From an uncultured Bacteroidales bacterium (GTDB lineage: Bacteria > Bacteroidota > Bacteroidia > Bacteroidales > Paludibacteraceae), in the NCBI GenBank assembly GCA_944321895.1, contig CALUNA010000002.1, positions 62,001 to 126,000 of the forward strand: a DNA stretch of 64,000 nucleotides. The letters are read 5' to 3'. The notes beneath the pieces were generated by a model that was given only the letters and a program-made list of their open reading frames with translations, was not told the DNA's origin and made no database searches. How positions within the stretch are numbered: the stretch's first letter is position 1; each line of letters begins with the position of its first letter. The translations under genes and the position numbers were made by a program. Of the stretch, positions 15,768 to 24,127 are shown piece by piece.

Positions 15768-18686
15768 TTATTTGTCATGGGAAGCTGTTTCTGAAAAATC
15801 GTTGTCAGCCGTGTTCAGTTTCTGGAGGAATATTTCCAGACTGTCGGCTCTGTCTAATCCGATTTTTTTCCGCATGCGGTAACGTAACATTTCAACACCA
15901 CGGGTGGACAGGTTCATAAGTGGTGCTATTTCCTTGGTATATAATCCCATGTGTATGTAAACACATAATTTCTGTTCGTTTTTATTGAGCTGTGGATATA
16001 GCTTGATCAGTTTTTTTACGAACTGGTCATGTACCATGTCAAAATTTTCTTCAAATTTGTTCCAGTCTATGCCTTGCTCTATGCTGCGGGTCAGTTTGCT
16101 CTGTAAGGAAACAATGCGTTTGCGTGCGGATTCTATATTCTTGTTCTGGAGTTCCTCCGCAATCTTTTTCAGGTCGTGCTTGACGTTGGTTATCAGTTCA
16201 TTCTTGGTAACATGGGTCAGAAGCAGGTTGGACAACTCCTGGCTTTTGTTGCGCAATTCGTATGCGGTTTTTTCATTCTGAAGTTTCAGTATTTCTTTTT
16301 CCTTGATGTGAGCCTCTTCTGCAAAACGTTGTTCGCGCAGGCGCATTTCCTCATCTTTTTTCTTGGCCATTTGAAGCTGTCCGAGCTTGATTTTGTACCT
16401 GAAATAGACATATATGCCGTAGAATACGAACAGTGCACATGCCGTCCATAGCAAGTATGCCCACCAGGAACGGTACCACGGCGGCTGTATGCTGAAAGAC
16501 AGGGAGCTTCTGCTTTCTTCCTGCTGCCCGGTGATACGCATGCATATCTCAAAAGTATAATTGCCTTCACGTAACGTGGTGTATTCTTTTGTGGTTGATT
16601 TGTTCCAGGAACTGAATTGTTCCTCAATCGGTTTCAGGCGCACACGGTATTCTTCCGCGTTGTCCAGGCAAAAGGCACTGCTGTACTCGAACCGTATGGA
16701 GTTGTTCTTGAACGGGATGGATATTTCAGGCGGTGTAGCGGGGAATGACTGTCCGTAAATGACAGAGTCTTTTGGTATGGTGACAGACATGTGTCTGATC
16801 AGGACGGAATATTCCTGCGCCGGCTGTCCGGACGGTATGTGGTTCAGGTTTGCCATGGCAAAGCCGGATACGTTTCCTATGATGACCTGGTTGTTTCCCA
16901 GTTGGTTTATGTGTGTAAAACCGCCGACAAAAAAGTTCGGCTTGTCAATAATCTGTATCGGATGATCTGCAAACTGGCGTTTTTCCATGTCATATTGCCG
17001 TACTTTTAGTGCATCTCCCGATATGTACCACAGGTTGTTGTTCTCATCTTTTTGTATGATTGCATAGTTTTTAGTCCCGTCCAGCAGGTTGAAAAACTCT
17101 TCGTGGTTTTCCAACACGCCGTTCTCGTTTACCAGCCCGCAAAAATGATTGTTGCTCAATATGATTTTTTCGTCAATTTTGTCAATATGGGAATAGTCGT
17201 TTTGCGAATTTTGCATGTGCACAAGTTCGGCAATGCACGATGTGCGGTCTTCGTTCAGTGCCAGGCGCTCTATTCCCCGGTTGGATACGATCCATATTTT
17301 GCCTTGATTGTCTATTTCGAAATTGCGCGATGTGATGTCGAATCCCTTTATTTTATGGCTGATGGTGTAGCCTTCCTGTTTTTTTTGCAAGATGTATAGT
17401 CCGTTGTAGCTTCCGGCTATTGCGCAGTCAGATTCGGGCAAGGGGCGTATCTGCCAGAATCCTTCATGGCTGGCTATGCTTTTTAGCCTTGTTTTGTCTA
17501 TGATAAAAAGACCACGGTTGTGTGAGCAGAACAGATTTCCATCAAATTCATCTAAACTCCATACTTGTCCGCCGCTACCTTCGACCAGTTGCAGCTCCGT
17601 GTGCCGTTGGGTCATGTCCATTGGATAGTCGCAGTAATACAGGCCTTGGTTTGTTCCAAAATAGATTTTGCCGTCATGGATGGCACTGGTATAGCCAGAA
17701 CCGTACGAAGCTGACTGTCCGTATAATAGCAGCAATGGAGAGTCAATGTCCACTCGGTCTATGCCTTGGTCTAAACCGAGCCATAGATTGTCGTTCCGGT
17801 CGAACAGCATGCTCAATACGGTATTGTTCTGCAAACCATTCTGTGTGTTTATGTAGCGACAGTTATTCCCATTTATGTCGGTGACAGCCAGGCCGTTGAG
17901 AACCGTTCCGTAGGCGATGTACTTTTTTCCGACGCAAAGGCTGTATAGTTGGTTCTTGCGGATAAAATCGTTTGCTTCTGTCTGAAAAGGGCGTATTTTT
18001 TCTCCATCATAAAGGAATATGCCGTTGAAATCGGTTCCGATGAGAATGCCGTTGTTGCCGTATGGTTGCAGGCTTCGGATTTCATAACCGGACAGCAGTT
18101 CCGATCCGCGCAGGGCATTCAGATGGTTCCCCGTAAGCAGATATATGCCATTGGCCGTAGCAACATAGATGCCGTTGCTTATCATTGCCGAACAGTATAT
18201 GTGTGACTTTGGAGTGATTGTGGTCAGTTCGCCGGTGTCCGGCATTATGAAAAGGTGGTCGCGTGTCTGTATGTACAGGATGTTTTCCAGACGATGCAGG
18301 TTCCAGACTTCTCCGAAATTGGCATATTGTTCAGGAATTTCAGTGGAAAGCGGTTGATAATCAAGAGTTCCGTAGGGATTTGCTGTTAGTTTTCCGAATT
18401 CATTTGCTCCTCCGGTATATATTGTCCCGTCTGCATCTATTTCAACCGAACGAATTACGCTGGAGTTCCAGATTCCGTAAAGTTGCCAGTTTTTGCCATC
18501 GTATTCCAAAAGCCCGTAATTGTTGGCGGCATATATCCAGCCGTTTTTTTGTTGTTTGAGCTGCCAGTTTTGTGTTCCGGCCGAATACTCTTTCGGATAA
18601 TAGTTCGTTACCGGTATTTGCCAGGATGCATTTACATAAATACTTGACAAAAAGAGCAAAAACAGGCAGTGTGTTGCGCGTTTCAT
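15768..18686 (-). CDS. Transmembrane sensor-regulator: Reg_prop propeller, Y_Y_Y domain, coiled coil, LuxR-type HTH
   Basis: 972 residues from the ATG at 18686, chosen because a signal peptide follows (KRATHCLFLLFLSSIYVNA); a further ATG 12 codons upstream is less likely. A periplasmic beta-propeller made of Reg_prop-like repeats (for example NLWLGLDQGIDRV) covers most of 25-680. A triple-tyrosine Y_Y_Y domain follows (about 680-755), one membrane helix (about 765-790, WWAYLLWTACALFVFYG), a long coiled coil (about 790-860) and a C-terminal HTH (about 905-960, TKEIAPLMNLSTRGVEMLRYRMRKKIG). No histidine kinase or receiver domain is present, so this is a one-polypeptide sensor rather than a hybrid two-component system. 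It is the probable regulator of the adjacent beta-glucan locus; that link is inferred from position. Confidence 0.85.
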   Translation of the reverse strand: MKRATHCLFLLFLSSIYVNASWQIPVTNYYPKEYSAGTQNWQLKQQKNGWIYAANNYGLLEYDGKNWQLYGIWNSSVIRSVEIDADGTIYTGGANEFGKLTANPYGTLDYQPLSTEIPEQYANFGEVWNLHRLENILYIQTRDHLFIMPDTGELTTITPKSHIYCSAMISNGIYVATANGIYLLTGNHLNALRGSELLSGYEIRSLQPYGNNGILIGTDFNGIFLYDGEKIRPFQTEANDFIRKNQLYSLCVGKKYIAYGTVLNGLAVTDINGNNCRYINTQNGLQNNTVLSMLFDRNDNLWLGLDQGIDRVDIDSPLLLLYGQSASYGSGYTSAIHDGKIYFGTNQGLYYCDYPMDMTQRHTELQLVEGSGGQVWSLDEFDGNLFCSHNRGLFIIDKTRLKSIASHEGFWQIRPLPESDCAIAGSYNGLYILQKKQEGYTISHKIKGFDITSRNFEIDNQGKIWIVSNRGIERLALNEDRTSCIAELVHMQNSQNDYSHIDKIDEKIILSNNHFCGLVNENGVLENHEEFFNLLDGTKNYAIIQKDENNNLWYISGDALKVRQYDMEKRQFADHPIQIIDKPNFFVGGFTHINQLGNNQVIIGNVSGFAMANLNHIPSGQPAQEYSVLIRHMSVTIPKDSVIYGQSFPATPPEISIPFKNNSIRFEYSSAFCLDNAEEYRVRLKPIEEQFSSWNKSTTKEYTTLREGNYTFEICMRITGQQEESRSSLSFSIQPPWYRSWWAYLLWTACALFVFYGIYVYFRYKIKLGQLQMAKKKDEEMRLREQRFAEEAHIKEKEILKLQNEKTAYELRNKSQELSNLLLTHVTKNELITNVKHDLKKIAEELQNKNIESARKRIVSLQSKLTRSIEQGIDWNKFEENFDMVHDQFVKKLIKLYPQLNKNEQKLCVYIHMGLYTKEIAPLMNLSTRGVEMLRYRMRKKIGLDRADSLEIFLQKLNTADNDFSETASHDK

Positions 18687-19002
18687 TGTTTTTGGAATTT
18701 GGAAAACGGTATCCATATGCAAGAAATTGTGTTTTTCGTGTATACGATTGGTTTCAGTGTCAAAACGGAATCGTTTGCAAATATGAGAAAGAAACTGTTT
18801 TATCCTTGTTCGTGTACCTACACAAAAATACTCATGTTTTATTCAAGCAATACGACGTAAATTCGACAATAATATGTATTATGTTGCAAATCAGTTTTAT
18901 ACAGTATTAATTCCGTGGCCGTATGCAGGTGTGCCGGCCGGACTGTCCGGGCTGATTGTGACTCGGCTGTTTGTGTTATGCGTTGGCTTGCCGATTGACA
19001 AC
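18687..19002 (-). promoter_or_regulatory. 316-nt intergenic region with possible promoter of the sensor-regulator
   Basis: The minus strand has TATTTTTG at 18830-18823, a match to TAnnTTTG, with an imperfectly spaced TTG (17 nt). This would give a 5' leader of about 130 nt. A short GC palindrome near 18945 is too small to call a terminator for aroB. Nothing else is recognised. Confidence 0.35.
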
Positions 19003-20043
19003 TTAACTTTCCCGCAGGAAATCCAGTGCTTCAAATATCTCGTTTTTTGTGGCCGTCTGGTTTATGCAAATGTTGCCGATATCTTTCAGCAGAGTAAAGT
19101 TGATGTATTCCGCACGATTCTTTTTGTCGTGTTGCATTAGTTCGTATAGAGTGTCGTATTGTTTGCACGACACATTGCAACTGCCGTAATACCGTTTCAT
19201 GATGCGTACAAGTTGCATGATGATTTCTTTCGGGAAATTCAGTTTGATGAAGGACAGGTAAAGTTCTGCAATGCATCCATACAGCACGGCATATCCGTGT
19301 AAGACAGGTGTGCTTGTCCTGTAGGAAAGACTTTCTATGGCATGGCCCACCGTATGTCCGAGATTCAGGGCTTTTCGGATGTCGTTTTCGGTAGGGTCTT
19401 CGTCTACAATGTGTTGCTTTATGGCAATGTTCCGTTGTAGCAGGCCGCTCAGTTCATTCATGTCCGGATTGTCCAGATCGAAGTGGCAAATTTCCGACCA
19501 ATCCTTGTAGCTTGATATGAGCGCATGTTTCAGCATTTCTGCAAATCCGGAACGCATGTTCCTGCTGTCCAGCGTATGGAACATTTCGGTTGCGACAATT
19601 ACGTGCAAAGCCGGCTTGAAAACGCCGATTTCATTCTTCAATCCTAAAAAATTCACGCCGGTCTTGCCGCCGGTAGCAGCATCGACAGCACCCAAAAGGG
19701 TTGTGGATACATTTATATAGTTAAAACCACGTTTGAATGTCGATGCGGCAAATCCGCCCAGGTCGGTTATCATGCCGCCTCCTATGTTTACCAGCAATGA
19801 ATAGCGTGTCGCTCCCCGGGTGGAAAATGCTTCCCAGATTTTGATGGCGGTATGTATGGTTTTGTTGTCGTCGCCGGCGGCTATGGTAATGTGGTGTGCA
19901 TTGGCCATGTTGGGTATTTGTTGCAATACAGGCATGCAGAATTGTCGTGTGTTGGAATCCGTGAGTACGAAAAGTCTGTCGTGGGGTGTTTCCTGCAGAA
20001 TCTGTGAGAGGATTTCCACTGTGTTGTCGCTTACGAAAGTCAT
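19003..20043 (-). CDS. aroB: 3-dehydroquinate synthase
   Basis: 346 residues. It converts DAHP to 3-dehydroquinate, step two of the shikimate pathway, using NAD and a divalent metal in the cytoplasm. The glycine-rich NIGGGMITDLGGFAAS, the substrate-loop segment STTLLGAVDAATGGKTGVN and the metal-site helices (LKHALISS, LNLGHTVGHAIE with histidines, and HGYAVLYG) are all present. The gene is 54 nt after the ThrE-type small subunit and may be cotranscribed with it. The later-pathway enzyme AroE is encoded separately at 59.9 kb. Confidence 0.96.
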   Translation of the reverse strand: MTFVSDNTVEILSQILQETPHDRLFVLTDSNTRQFCMPVLQQIPNMANAHHITIAAGDDNKTIHTAIKIWEAFSTRGATRYSLLVNIGGGMITDLGGFAASTFKRGFNYINVSTTLLGAVDAATGGKTGVNFLGLKNEIGVFKPALHVIVATEMFHTLDSRNMRSGFAEMLKHALISSYKDWSEICHFDLDNPDMNELSGLLQRNIAIKQHIVDEDPTENDIRKALNLGHTVGHAIESLSYRTSTPVLHGYAVLYGCIAELYLSFIKLNFPKEIIMQLVRIMKRYYGSCNVSCKQYDTLYELMQHDKKNRAEYINFTLLKDIGNICINQTATKNEIFEALDFLRES

Positions 20044-20097
20044 TCTTGTGTAAATTTGAAAATGCTGGATATTTGTTGTTGCAAATCGGACTGACAG

Positions 20098-20634
20098 TTA
20101 TATGGTTTCAGTTGTCGCCGGCCGTTTCTTGTCCTTGTTGCGTGTCATGCTGAAAGAATACCGGCGCAATATCAAGGTCGGGAGTGATGCTCCGACAGCC
20201 AGTCCGAACAGAATAGTGAATGCGGTGACGCCGTTCTTCAGGAAATCATTCATATAAAACGAAGCGGCATCGTTATCGTTCAGGTGCGTCATGAACTGGT
20301 GCATGGCCAGGATAGTCTTGTAGGCGAACATGCCGGGTACCATTGGCAGCAATGCGGGGATATATAATGTTGTCGTCGGGCTTTTGACAATGGATGCGAA
20401 CGGCAGGCTTAACCACCCTATCAGAAAGGCACCTGAAAAGGAGGCGGATGCAATATCCATTCCTGCACTGGATGTCAGCAGGAAGCGGGTGGCGTGTCCA
20501 ACTGCCGCCAAAAGTGCACAATAAGGCAAGGTCCGCAAGGGCGGATTGGAAATTATGGAAAAGCCTATGGCGGCTATGGCTGCAAAAAATCCATCGCATG
20601 CGGCTTCGCCCAGTGTGTTCCATATTTCATTCAT
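20098..20634 (-). CDS. ThrE-family threonine/serine exporter small subunit (DUF3815)
   Basis: 178 residues from the ATG at 20634. A longer frame to 20688 exists, but the internal ATG forms an ATGA overlap with the upstream partner and precedes MNEIWNTLGEAACDGFFAA, a typical family start. Four or five hydrophobic helices are visible (for example GFFAAIAAIGFSII, PALLPMVPGMFAYKTILA). Some ThrE-type amino-acid exporters are split into a DUF1212-containing large subunit and this small membrane subunit, as in the YjjP/YjjB pair. The substrate here is inferred from family only. Confidence 0.85.
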   Translation of the reverse strand: MNEIWNTLGEAACDGFFAAIAAIGFSIISNPPLRTLPYCALLAAVGHATRFLLTSSAGMDIASASFSGAFLIGWLSLPFASIVKSPTTTLYIPALLPMVPGMFAYKTILAMHQFMTHLNDNDAASFYMNDFLKNGVTAFTILFGLAVGASLPTLILRRYSFSMTRNKDKKRPATTETI

Positions 20635-21410
20635 TGTACATTCCCTCCTGTGATCATTAAGGCACACAAAAGTCCCATTGACAGGCATGTTATCAGAAGC
20701 ATGGCGTTTATCAAACGCGCTGTTCCGGAAAGGACATGGCCTTCTACAATGTCAATGATGCCGTTTATAAGCGGAACTCCCGGAACCAGAAACAAAACAC
20801 TTGTTCCCATGGCAATGTGTGGCGTATTTCCCCAGCCGAAAAAGAACATTGGGCTGGTACAGAGAGCGGCACAAAAAGCGGACAGGAACCATATGTAATA
20901 ATGGTTCACATGTTTCTTAAGCAATATCTGCCTTATGCCGAACCCGACGGCTGTTGCGGCAAAAACGGCAATGCATGCGGCAATGTCACCACCAAAGAGC
21001 CTGCAGAATGCCGCATTTGCCAGGCTCACAAGCAGCCATACAATCCAGAAATTCAGTTTGGGTTTTGACAGGGCCTTGCGGTAACCTTCCCACAACTTGT
21101 CTATGTCAAGATGTCTGTCGTATGCATCCCAGCTCAAAGCGCTCAAATCCGAATTCAATTCAAAACTGATAGGCATCGGTTTGATACCGGACACGATGCT
21201 GTAGGAATGCTCGTTGTCGTTTGTCCGTACGGTAATGATGACAGATTTTTGCAACAATGTGATATGCATCTGGTAGCCGAACGAATCTGCTATGCGTTTG
21301 GAATTGCGTACAATCCGCGATGTATGCACACCGGAAGACAGCAGGCTTGTGGCATATTCAGCTAAAAAGACAGCAAGTGATTTGAGCCGGTCGTGAATGG
21401 TCTCTTCCAT
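20631..21410 (-). CDS. ThrE-family threonine/serine exporter large subunit (DUF1212)
   Basis: 259 residues from the ATG at 21410 (MEETIHDRLKSLAVFLAEYA); an in-frame upstream ATG at 21461 would cross the promoter. A cytoplasmic N-terminal region contains LLSSGVHTSRIVRNSKRIA, a family hallmark. It is followed by about five membrane helices from residue 135 on (IVWLLVSLANAAFCRLFGG, VLFLVPGVPLINGIIDIVEGH). It overlaps the small subunit by 4 nt (ATGA), which supports a two-protein transporter. Confidence 0.88.
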   Translation of the reverse strand: MEETIHDRLKSLAVFLAEYATSLLSSGVHTSRIVRNSKRIADSFGYQMHITLLQKSVIITVRTNDNEHSYSIVSGIKPMPISFELNSDLSALSWDAYDRHLDIDKLWEGYRKALSKPKLNFWIVWLLVSLANAAFCRLFGGDIAACIAVFAATAVGFGIRQILLKKHVNHYYIWFLSAFCAALCTSPMFFFGWGNTPHIAMGTSVLFLVPGVPLINGIIDIVEGHVLSGTARLINAMLLITCLSMGLLCALMITGGNVQ

Positions 21411-21437
21411 ATTTGCATTATTCCGAAAAAACAGTTG

Positions 21438-21445
21438 CAAAGATA
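21438..21445 (-). promoter_or_regulatory. -7 box for the exporter/aroB operon
   Basis: Minus strand TATCTTTG, an exact TAnnTTTG match, 27 nt before the exporter ATG. The -33 element is weak. The promoter is divergent from that of the phosphatase gene. Confidence 0.45.
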
Positions 21446-21500
21446 CACAATAATTTGTCATGGGCAGGAAAGTGGTTCCATGCTTGTGGGATTTTTTTTA

Positions 21501-21508
21501 TATCTTTG
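21501..21508 (+). promoter_or_regulatory. -7 box for the low-molecular-weight phosphatase
   Basis: Plus strand TATCTTTG, 20 nt before the ATG at 21529. No -33 element sits at the usual spacing. Confidence 0.45.
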
Positions 21509-21528
21509 CATTTTTATCCGGGGCTTTT

Positions 21529-22026
21529 ATGGAATATCGCATTCTGTTTGTTTGTTTGGGAAATATATGCCGCTCGCCCATGGCGGAGGCAATTATGCGC
21601 AAGATGGTGTCGGATGCGGGCATGTCGGGACGCATTGCCGTCGATTCTGCAGGAACTTCATCCTACCATCTTGGTGACTTGCCTGACATGCGTATGAGGC
21701 AGTTTGCCCGTCAGTGTGGTTATGAACTGACACATCGTGCCCGTCGTGTGTGCAGTGATGATTTTTCCGATTTTGACATGCTGATTGGTATGGATGACCG
21801 GAATATCGCCGATTTGAAAGAGTTGGCGCCGGATCCGGATGCCGAAAAGAAGATATTCCGTATGGCTGATTTTACCGATATCCATGGCCTGGACCATGTG
21901 CCGGACCCGTATTATGGCGGAGCGGATGGCTTTCGTCTGGTTGTGGAAATGCTGGAAGATGGCTGTGGAAACCTGCTGAAAATGTTGTTGGAATCGCTTG
22001 ATAAAAAAGGAACTTGTGATTCATAA
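21529..22026 (+). CDS. Low-molecular-weight protein-tyrosine phosphatase
   Basis: 165 residues from the ATG at 21529 (MEYRILFVCLGNICRSPMAE). Longer frames upstream are rejected because the catalytic P-loop must lie near the N-terminus. CLGNICRS is the CX5R(S/T) active site, and the general-acid loop VPDPYYGG lies at about residues 123-130. These cytosolic enzymes dephosphorylate protein tyrosines; in Bacteroidetes the partner kinase is often a capsule co-polymerase, but none is nearby. The gene is monocistronic between two divergent promoters and the tRNA gene. Confidence 0.95.
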   Translation: MEYRILFVCLGNICRSPMAEAIMRKMVSDAGMSGRIAVDSAGTSSYHLGDLPDMRMRQFARQCGYELTHRARRVCSDDFSDFDMLIGMDDRNIADLKELAPDPDAEKKIFRMADFTDIHGLDHVPDPYYGGADGFRLVVEMLEDGCGNLLKMLLESLDKKGTCDS

Positions 22027-22127
22027 ATAAGCGGAATTTTCAGAAAACGTTGCGTTGAATACAAGGGGAGAGAGTGCTGAACGACTGCCGGAATAGAAAA
22101 AATAACTATTTTTATCAGATATCCCTA

Positions 22128-22158
22128 TTGCAGGAATAAAATGAAAGGACTACTTTTG
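22128..22158 (+). promoter_or_regulatory. Promoter of the initiator tRNA gene
   Basis: TTG (22128-22130), a 20-nt spacer and TACTTTTG (22151-22158). This is a textbook Bacteroidetes -33/-7 promoter ending 11 nt before the tRNA. Confidence 0.75.
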
Positions 22159-22169
22159 CACTCGAAAAT

Positions 22170-22241
22170 CGCGGAGTGGAGCAGTGGTAGCTCGCTGGGC
22201 TCATAACCCAGAGGTCGTTCGTTCGAATCGGGCCTCCGCAA
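22170..22241 (+). tRNA. Initiator tRNA-fMet (anticodon CAT)
   Basis: A 72-nt cloverleaf without encoded CCA. The acceptor stem CGCGGAG pairs with CTCCGCA except for C1 and A72, the mismatch that marks initiator tRNAs. The anticodon stem CTGGG/CCCAG carries three consecutive G-C pairs next to the loop CTCATAA, and the D-stem has the A11-T24 pair; both are further initiator features. The T-arm GTTCG TTCGAAT CGGGC is complete. It has its own promoter and terminator, so it is a single-gene unit. Confidence 0.95.
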
Positions 22242-22249
22242 CAAGGGAC

Positions 22250-22277
22250 AGCCTGCAATCAAATGCAGGCTTTTTTT
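22250..22277 (+). terminator. Intrinsic terminator after the initiator tRNA
   Basis: Stem AGCCTGCA / TGCAGGCT with a 6-nt loop, followed directly by a run of seven T. It starts 9 nt after the tRNA. Confidence 0.9.
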
Positions 22278-22353
22278 GTTTTATGGCTGATTGGCCGAAG
22301 CAGGCAGACTGTTTGTCGGGTGAAACATATTTTAAAAAAATAGCATTGACCTA

Positions 22354-22385
22354 TTTGTCTGTTTAATTTATTTATACTACTTTTG
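22354..22385 (+). promoter_or_regulatory. Promoter of the methyltransferase gene
   Basis: TTTG (22354-22357), a 20-nt spacer and TACTTTTG (22378-22385), 26 nt before the ATG at 22411. It fits the Bacteroidetes consensus exactly. Confidence 0.7.
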
Positions 22386-22410
22386 GCCTAAGTTATTATG
22401 AAAATTTACG

Positions 22411-23187
22411 ATGTCGGGTCGTTTTTGTAAACTGAAATTTCTGAAGCATTGCTTTTTGGCACGCAATACCAAGGGATATGGTGTACATTCTCCGTTTTTG
22501 TTTGATTTTACACAATCGGTGTTGTGTGAAAACCAGCCTTTCTATTGTTTTGCCCGGATAGAGCGTTTGCGTCGGCGGATGTGTCTGGATTCCCGGATGG
22601 TTCCGGTTGAAAAAAATGATGGCAGTGTTGAAAACAGAAACGTCGGCCGAATTGCCAGAAAAGATGTCCTGCCCAAGCGTTATGCCCAGTTGTTGTTTCG
22701 TACGGCTTCCTATCTGAAAGCAAGGCAAATACTCGAGATAGGTACTTCCTTGGGCATTACGACTTGCTATCTGGCGTCGGTTTCCTCAGATTCCGGCTGT
22801 GTCACCATGGAACAGAATACATCCCTGCTTGCTATTGCGAGTGCTAATTTCCAGTCGCTGGACTTGGAAAATATTCGTGCGGTCGGAGGCAATATAGATG
22901 AACATTTGCCGTTAATACTTTCACAGCTTTCTTCATTGGACATGGTGTTTATCAACGCATTTCAGGAACCAGAGAAGTTAATGGAGCGTTTTGAATTGTG
23001 CGTGCAGAGAAAACACAACGATTCAGTGTTTGTGATAGCAGGTATTTACCGTTCAGATGCCATGCAGCATGTATGGCGGAAAATAAGGGCACATGCCGAT
23101 GTAACAGCTATAATCGATTTGTTCGAAATAGGTTTTGTCTTTTTTAACAAGTATCTGGCAAAAAAAAATTACAAGATGCGCCCCTGA
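22411..23187 (+). CDS. Class I SAM-dependent methyltransferase (O-methyltransferase-like)
   Basis: 258 residues. The SAM-binding loop is ILEIGTSLGITTCYLA (about residue 108), followed by an acidic strand end (VTMEQN) and a motif LDMVFINAF corresponding to motif IV. This resembles catechol O-methyltransferase-type enzymes. The N-terminal 80 residues (KGYGVHSPFLFDF) are shared with a group of Bacteroidales proteins of unknown substrate. The next gene, cobalamin adenosyltransferase, starts 34 nt later and may be cotranscribed. No specific function is assigned. Confidence 0.8.
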   Translation: MSGRFCKLKFLKHCFLARNTKGYGVHSPFLFDFTQSVLCENQPFYCFARIERLRRRMCLDSRMVPVEKNDGSVENRNVGRIARKDVLPKRYAQLLFRTASYLKARQILEIGTSLGITTCYLASVSSDSGCVTMEQNTSLLAIASANFQSLDLENIRAVGGNIDEHLPLILSQLSSLDMVFINAFQEPEKLMERFELCVQRKHNDSVFVIAGIYRSDAMQHVWRKIRAHADVTAIIDLFEIGFVFFNKYLAKKNYKMRP

Positions 23188-23221
23188 ATTATGTTAAAAA
23201 ATCTTATTACAAAAAAATCTT

Positions 23222-23782
23222 ATGATTTATACGAAAACAGGAGATAATGGTACAACGGCTTTGATTGGAGGAACGCGGATTCCAAAAGATGACTTGCGTC
23301 TTGAAGCCTATGGGACAGCTGATGAACTTAATTCCTTTGTGGGGCTATTGCGTGCGCAGGAAGTGTCAGCGTCGATCGACTCGTTCTTGTATGTTATTCA
23401 GAATCAATTGTTTGTGTTGGGCGGGTATTTGGCAACCGATCTTTCCGTTTCAGAGTTGACACCTGCAACGAGGATTGTGCCCGAAATGATTGCCGGCCTG
23501 GAAAAACAGATAGACGAGATGGAAAAGACCTTGCCGGTGATTCGTAAGTTTATTTTACCGGGAGGCAGTCAGGCCGTATCCGTATGCCATATCTGTCGTA
23601 CGGTAACAAGGCGTCTGGAAAGGCATATGGTGCGATTGGCACATGCACAGGGCAATTTTGATGCAAACGCCTTGATCTATGTGAATCGTTTGTCGGATTA
23701 CTTCTTTGTTCTGGCCAAAAAAGTAATGTTCGAAAACAAATGTGAAATTTTTACATGGGAAAGCGACAGATGTGTTGAATAA
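23222..23782 (+). CDS. PduO-type cob(I)yrinic acid a,c-diamide / cob(I)alamin adenosyltransferase
   Basis: 186 residues, a normal PduO/ATR length. IYTKTGDNGTTALIGG is the ATP-binding N-terminus, YGTADELNSFVGLLRA follows, and the later helices contain CRTVTRRLERH and YVNRLSDYFFVLAKK, all characteristic. The cytoplasmic enzyme transfers adenosyl from ATP to Co(I) corrinoid to make adenosylcobalamin. A B12-dependent MetH-type protein occurs in the same window, which fits corrinoid use by this organism. Confidence 0.95.
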   Translation: MIYTKTGDNGTTALIGGTRIPKDDLRLEAYGTADELNSFVGLLRAQEVSASIDSFLYVIQNQLFVLGGYLATDLSVSELTPATRIVPEMIAGLEKQIDEMEKTLPVIRKFILPGGSQAVSVCHICRTVTRRLERHMVRLAHAQGNFDANALIYVNRLSDYFFVLAKKVMFENKCEIFTWESDRCVE

Positions 23783-23804
23783 CTAAAATAATTTCTTACT
23801 TTTG
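23775..23804 (+). promoter_or_regulatory. Promoter upstream of the DUF2795 gene
   Basis: TTG (23775-23777), a 19-nt spacer and TACTTTTG (23797-23804), overlapping the end of the preceding gene. The leader to the ATG at 23860 would be about 50 nt. It may also serve the T9SS genes downstream. Confidence 0.6.
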
Positions 23805-23859
23805 CGCGATAAACAGAATTTTGTTGGTTTTAATACAATTAATTGATTATCATTGAATT

Positions 23860-24081
23860 ATGTATTGGACATTAGAATTGGCCTCCAAAATTGAAGATGC
23901 ACCTTGGCCTGCAACAAAAGACGAATTGGTCGATTATGCAATGCGTTCAGGAGCTCCGCTTGAAGTGATTGAAAATCTGCAACAGATTGAAGATGAGGGA
24001 GAAATATATGAATCCATTGAAGATATCTGGCCGGATTATCCGAGTAAGGAGGACTTTTTCTTTAACGAAGAAGAGTATTGA
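23860..24081 (+). CDS. DUF2795 small acidic protein
   Basis: 73 residues, very acidic at the C-terminus (DFFFNEEEY). The pattern APWPATKDELVDYAMRSGAP is that of DUF2795. This is a small cytosolic family of unknown role whose N-terminal half may be a helical binding fold. It lies 46 nt before porP and may be cotranscribed, but no link to secretion is known to me. Confidence 0.8.
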   Translation: MYWTLELASKIEDAPWPATKDELVDYAMRSGAPLEVIENLQQIEDEGEIYESIEDIWPDYPSKEDFFFNEEEY

Positions 24082-24127
24082 GTTTGTTGTTATTGGCATG
24101 GAATAGTTCCATGAATTTGCCTTATAT

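Noticed and set aside
18930-18965. CCGGACTGTCCGG palindrome downstream of aroB as terminator
   Set aside because: Six pairs around a single base cannot form a stable RNA hairpin and no T-run follows.
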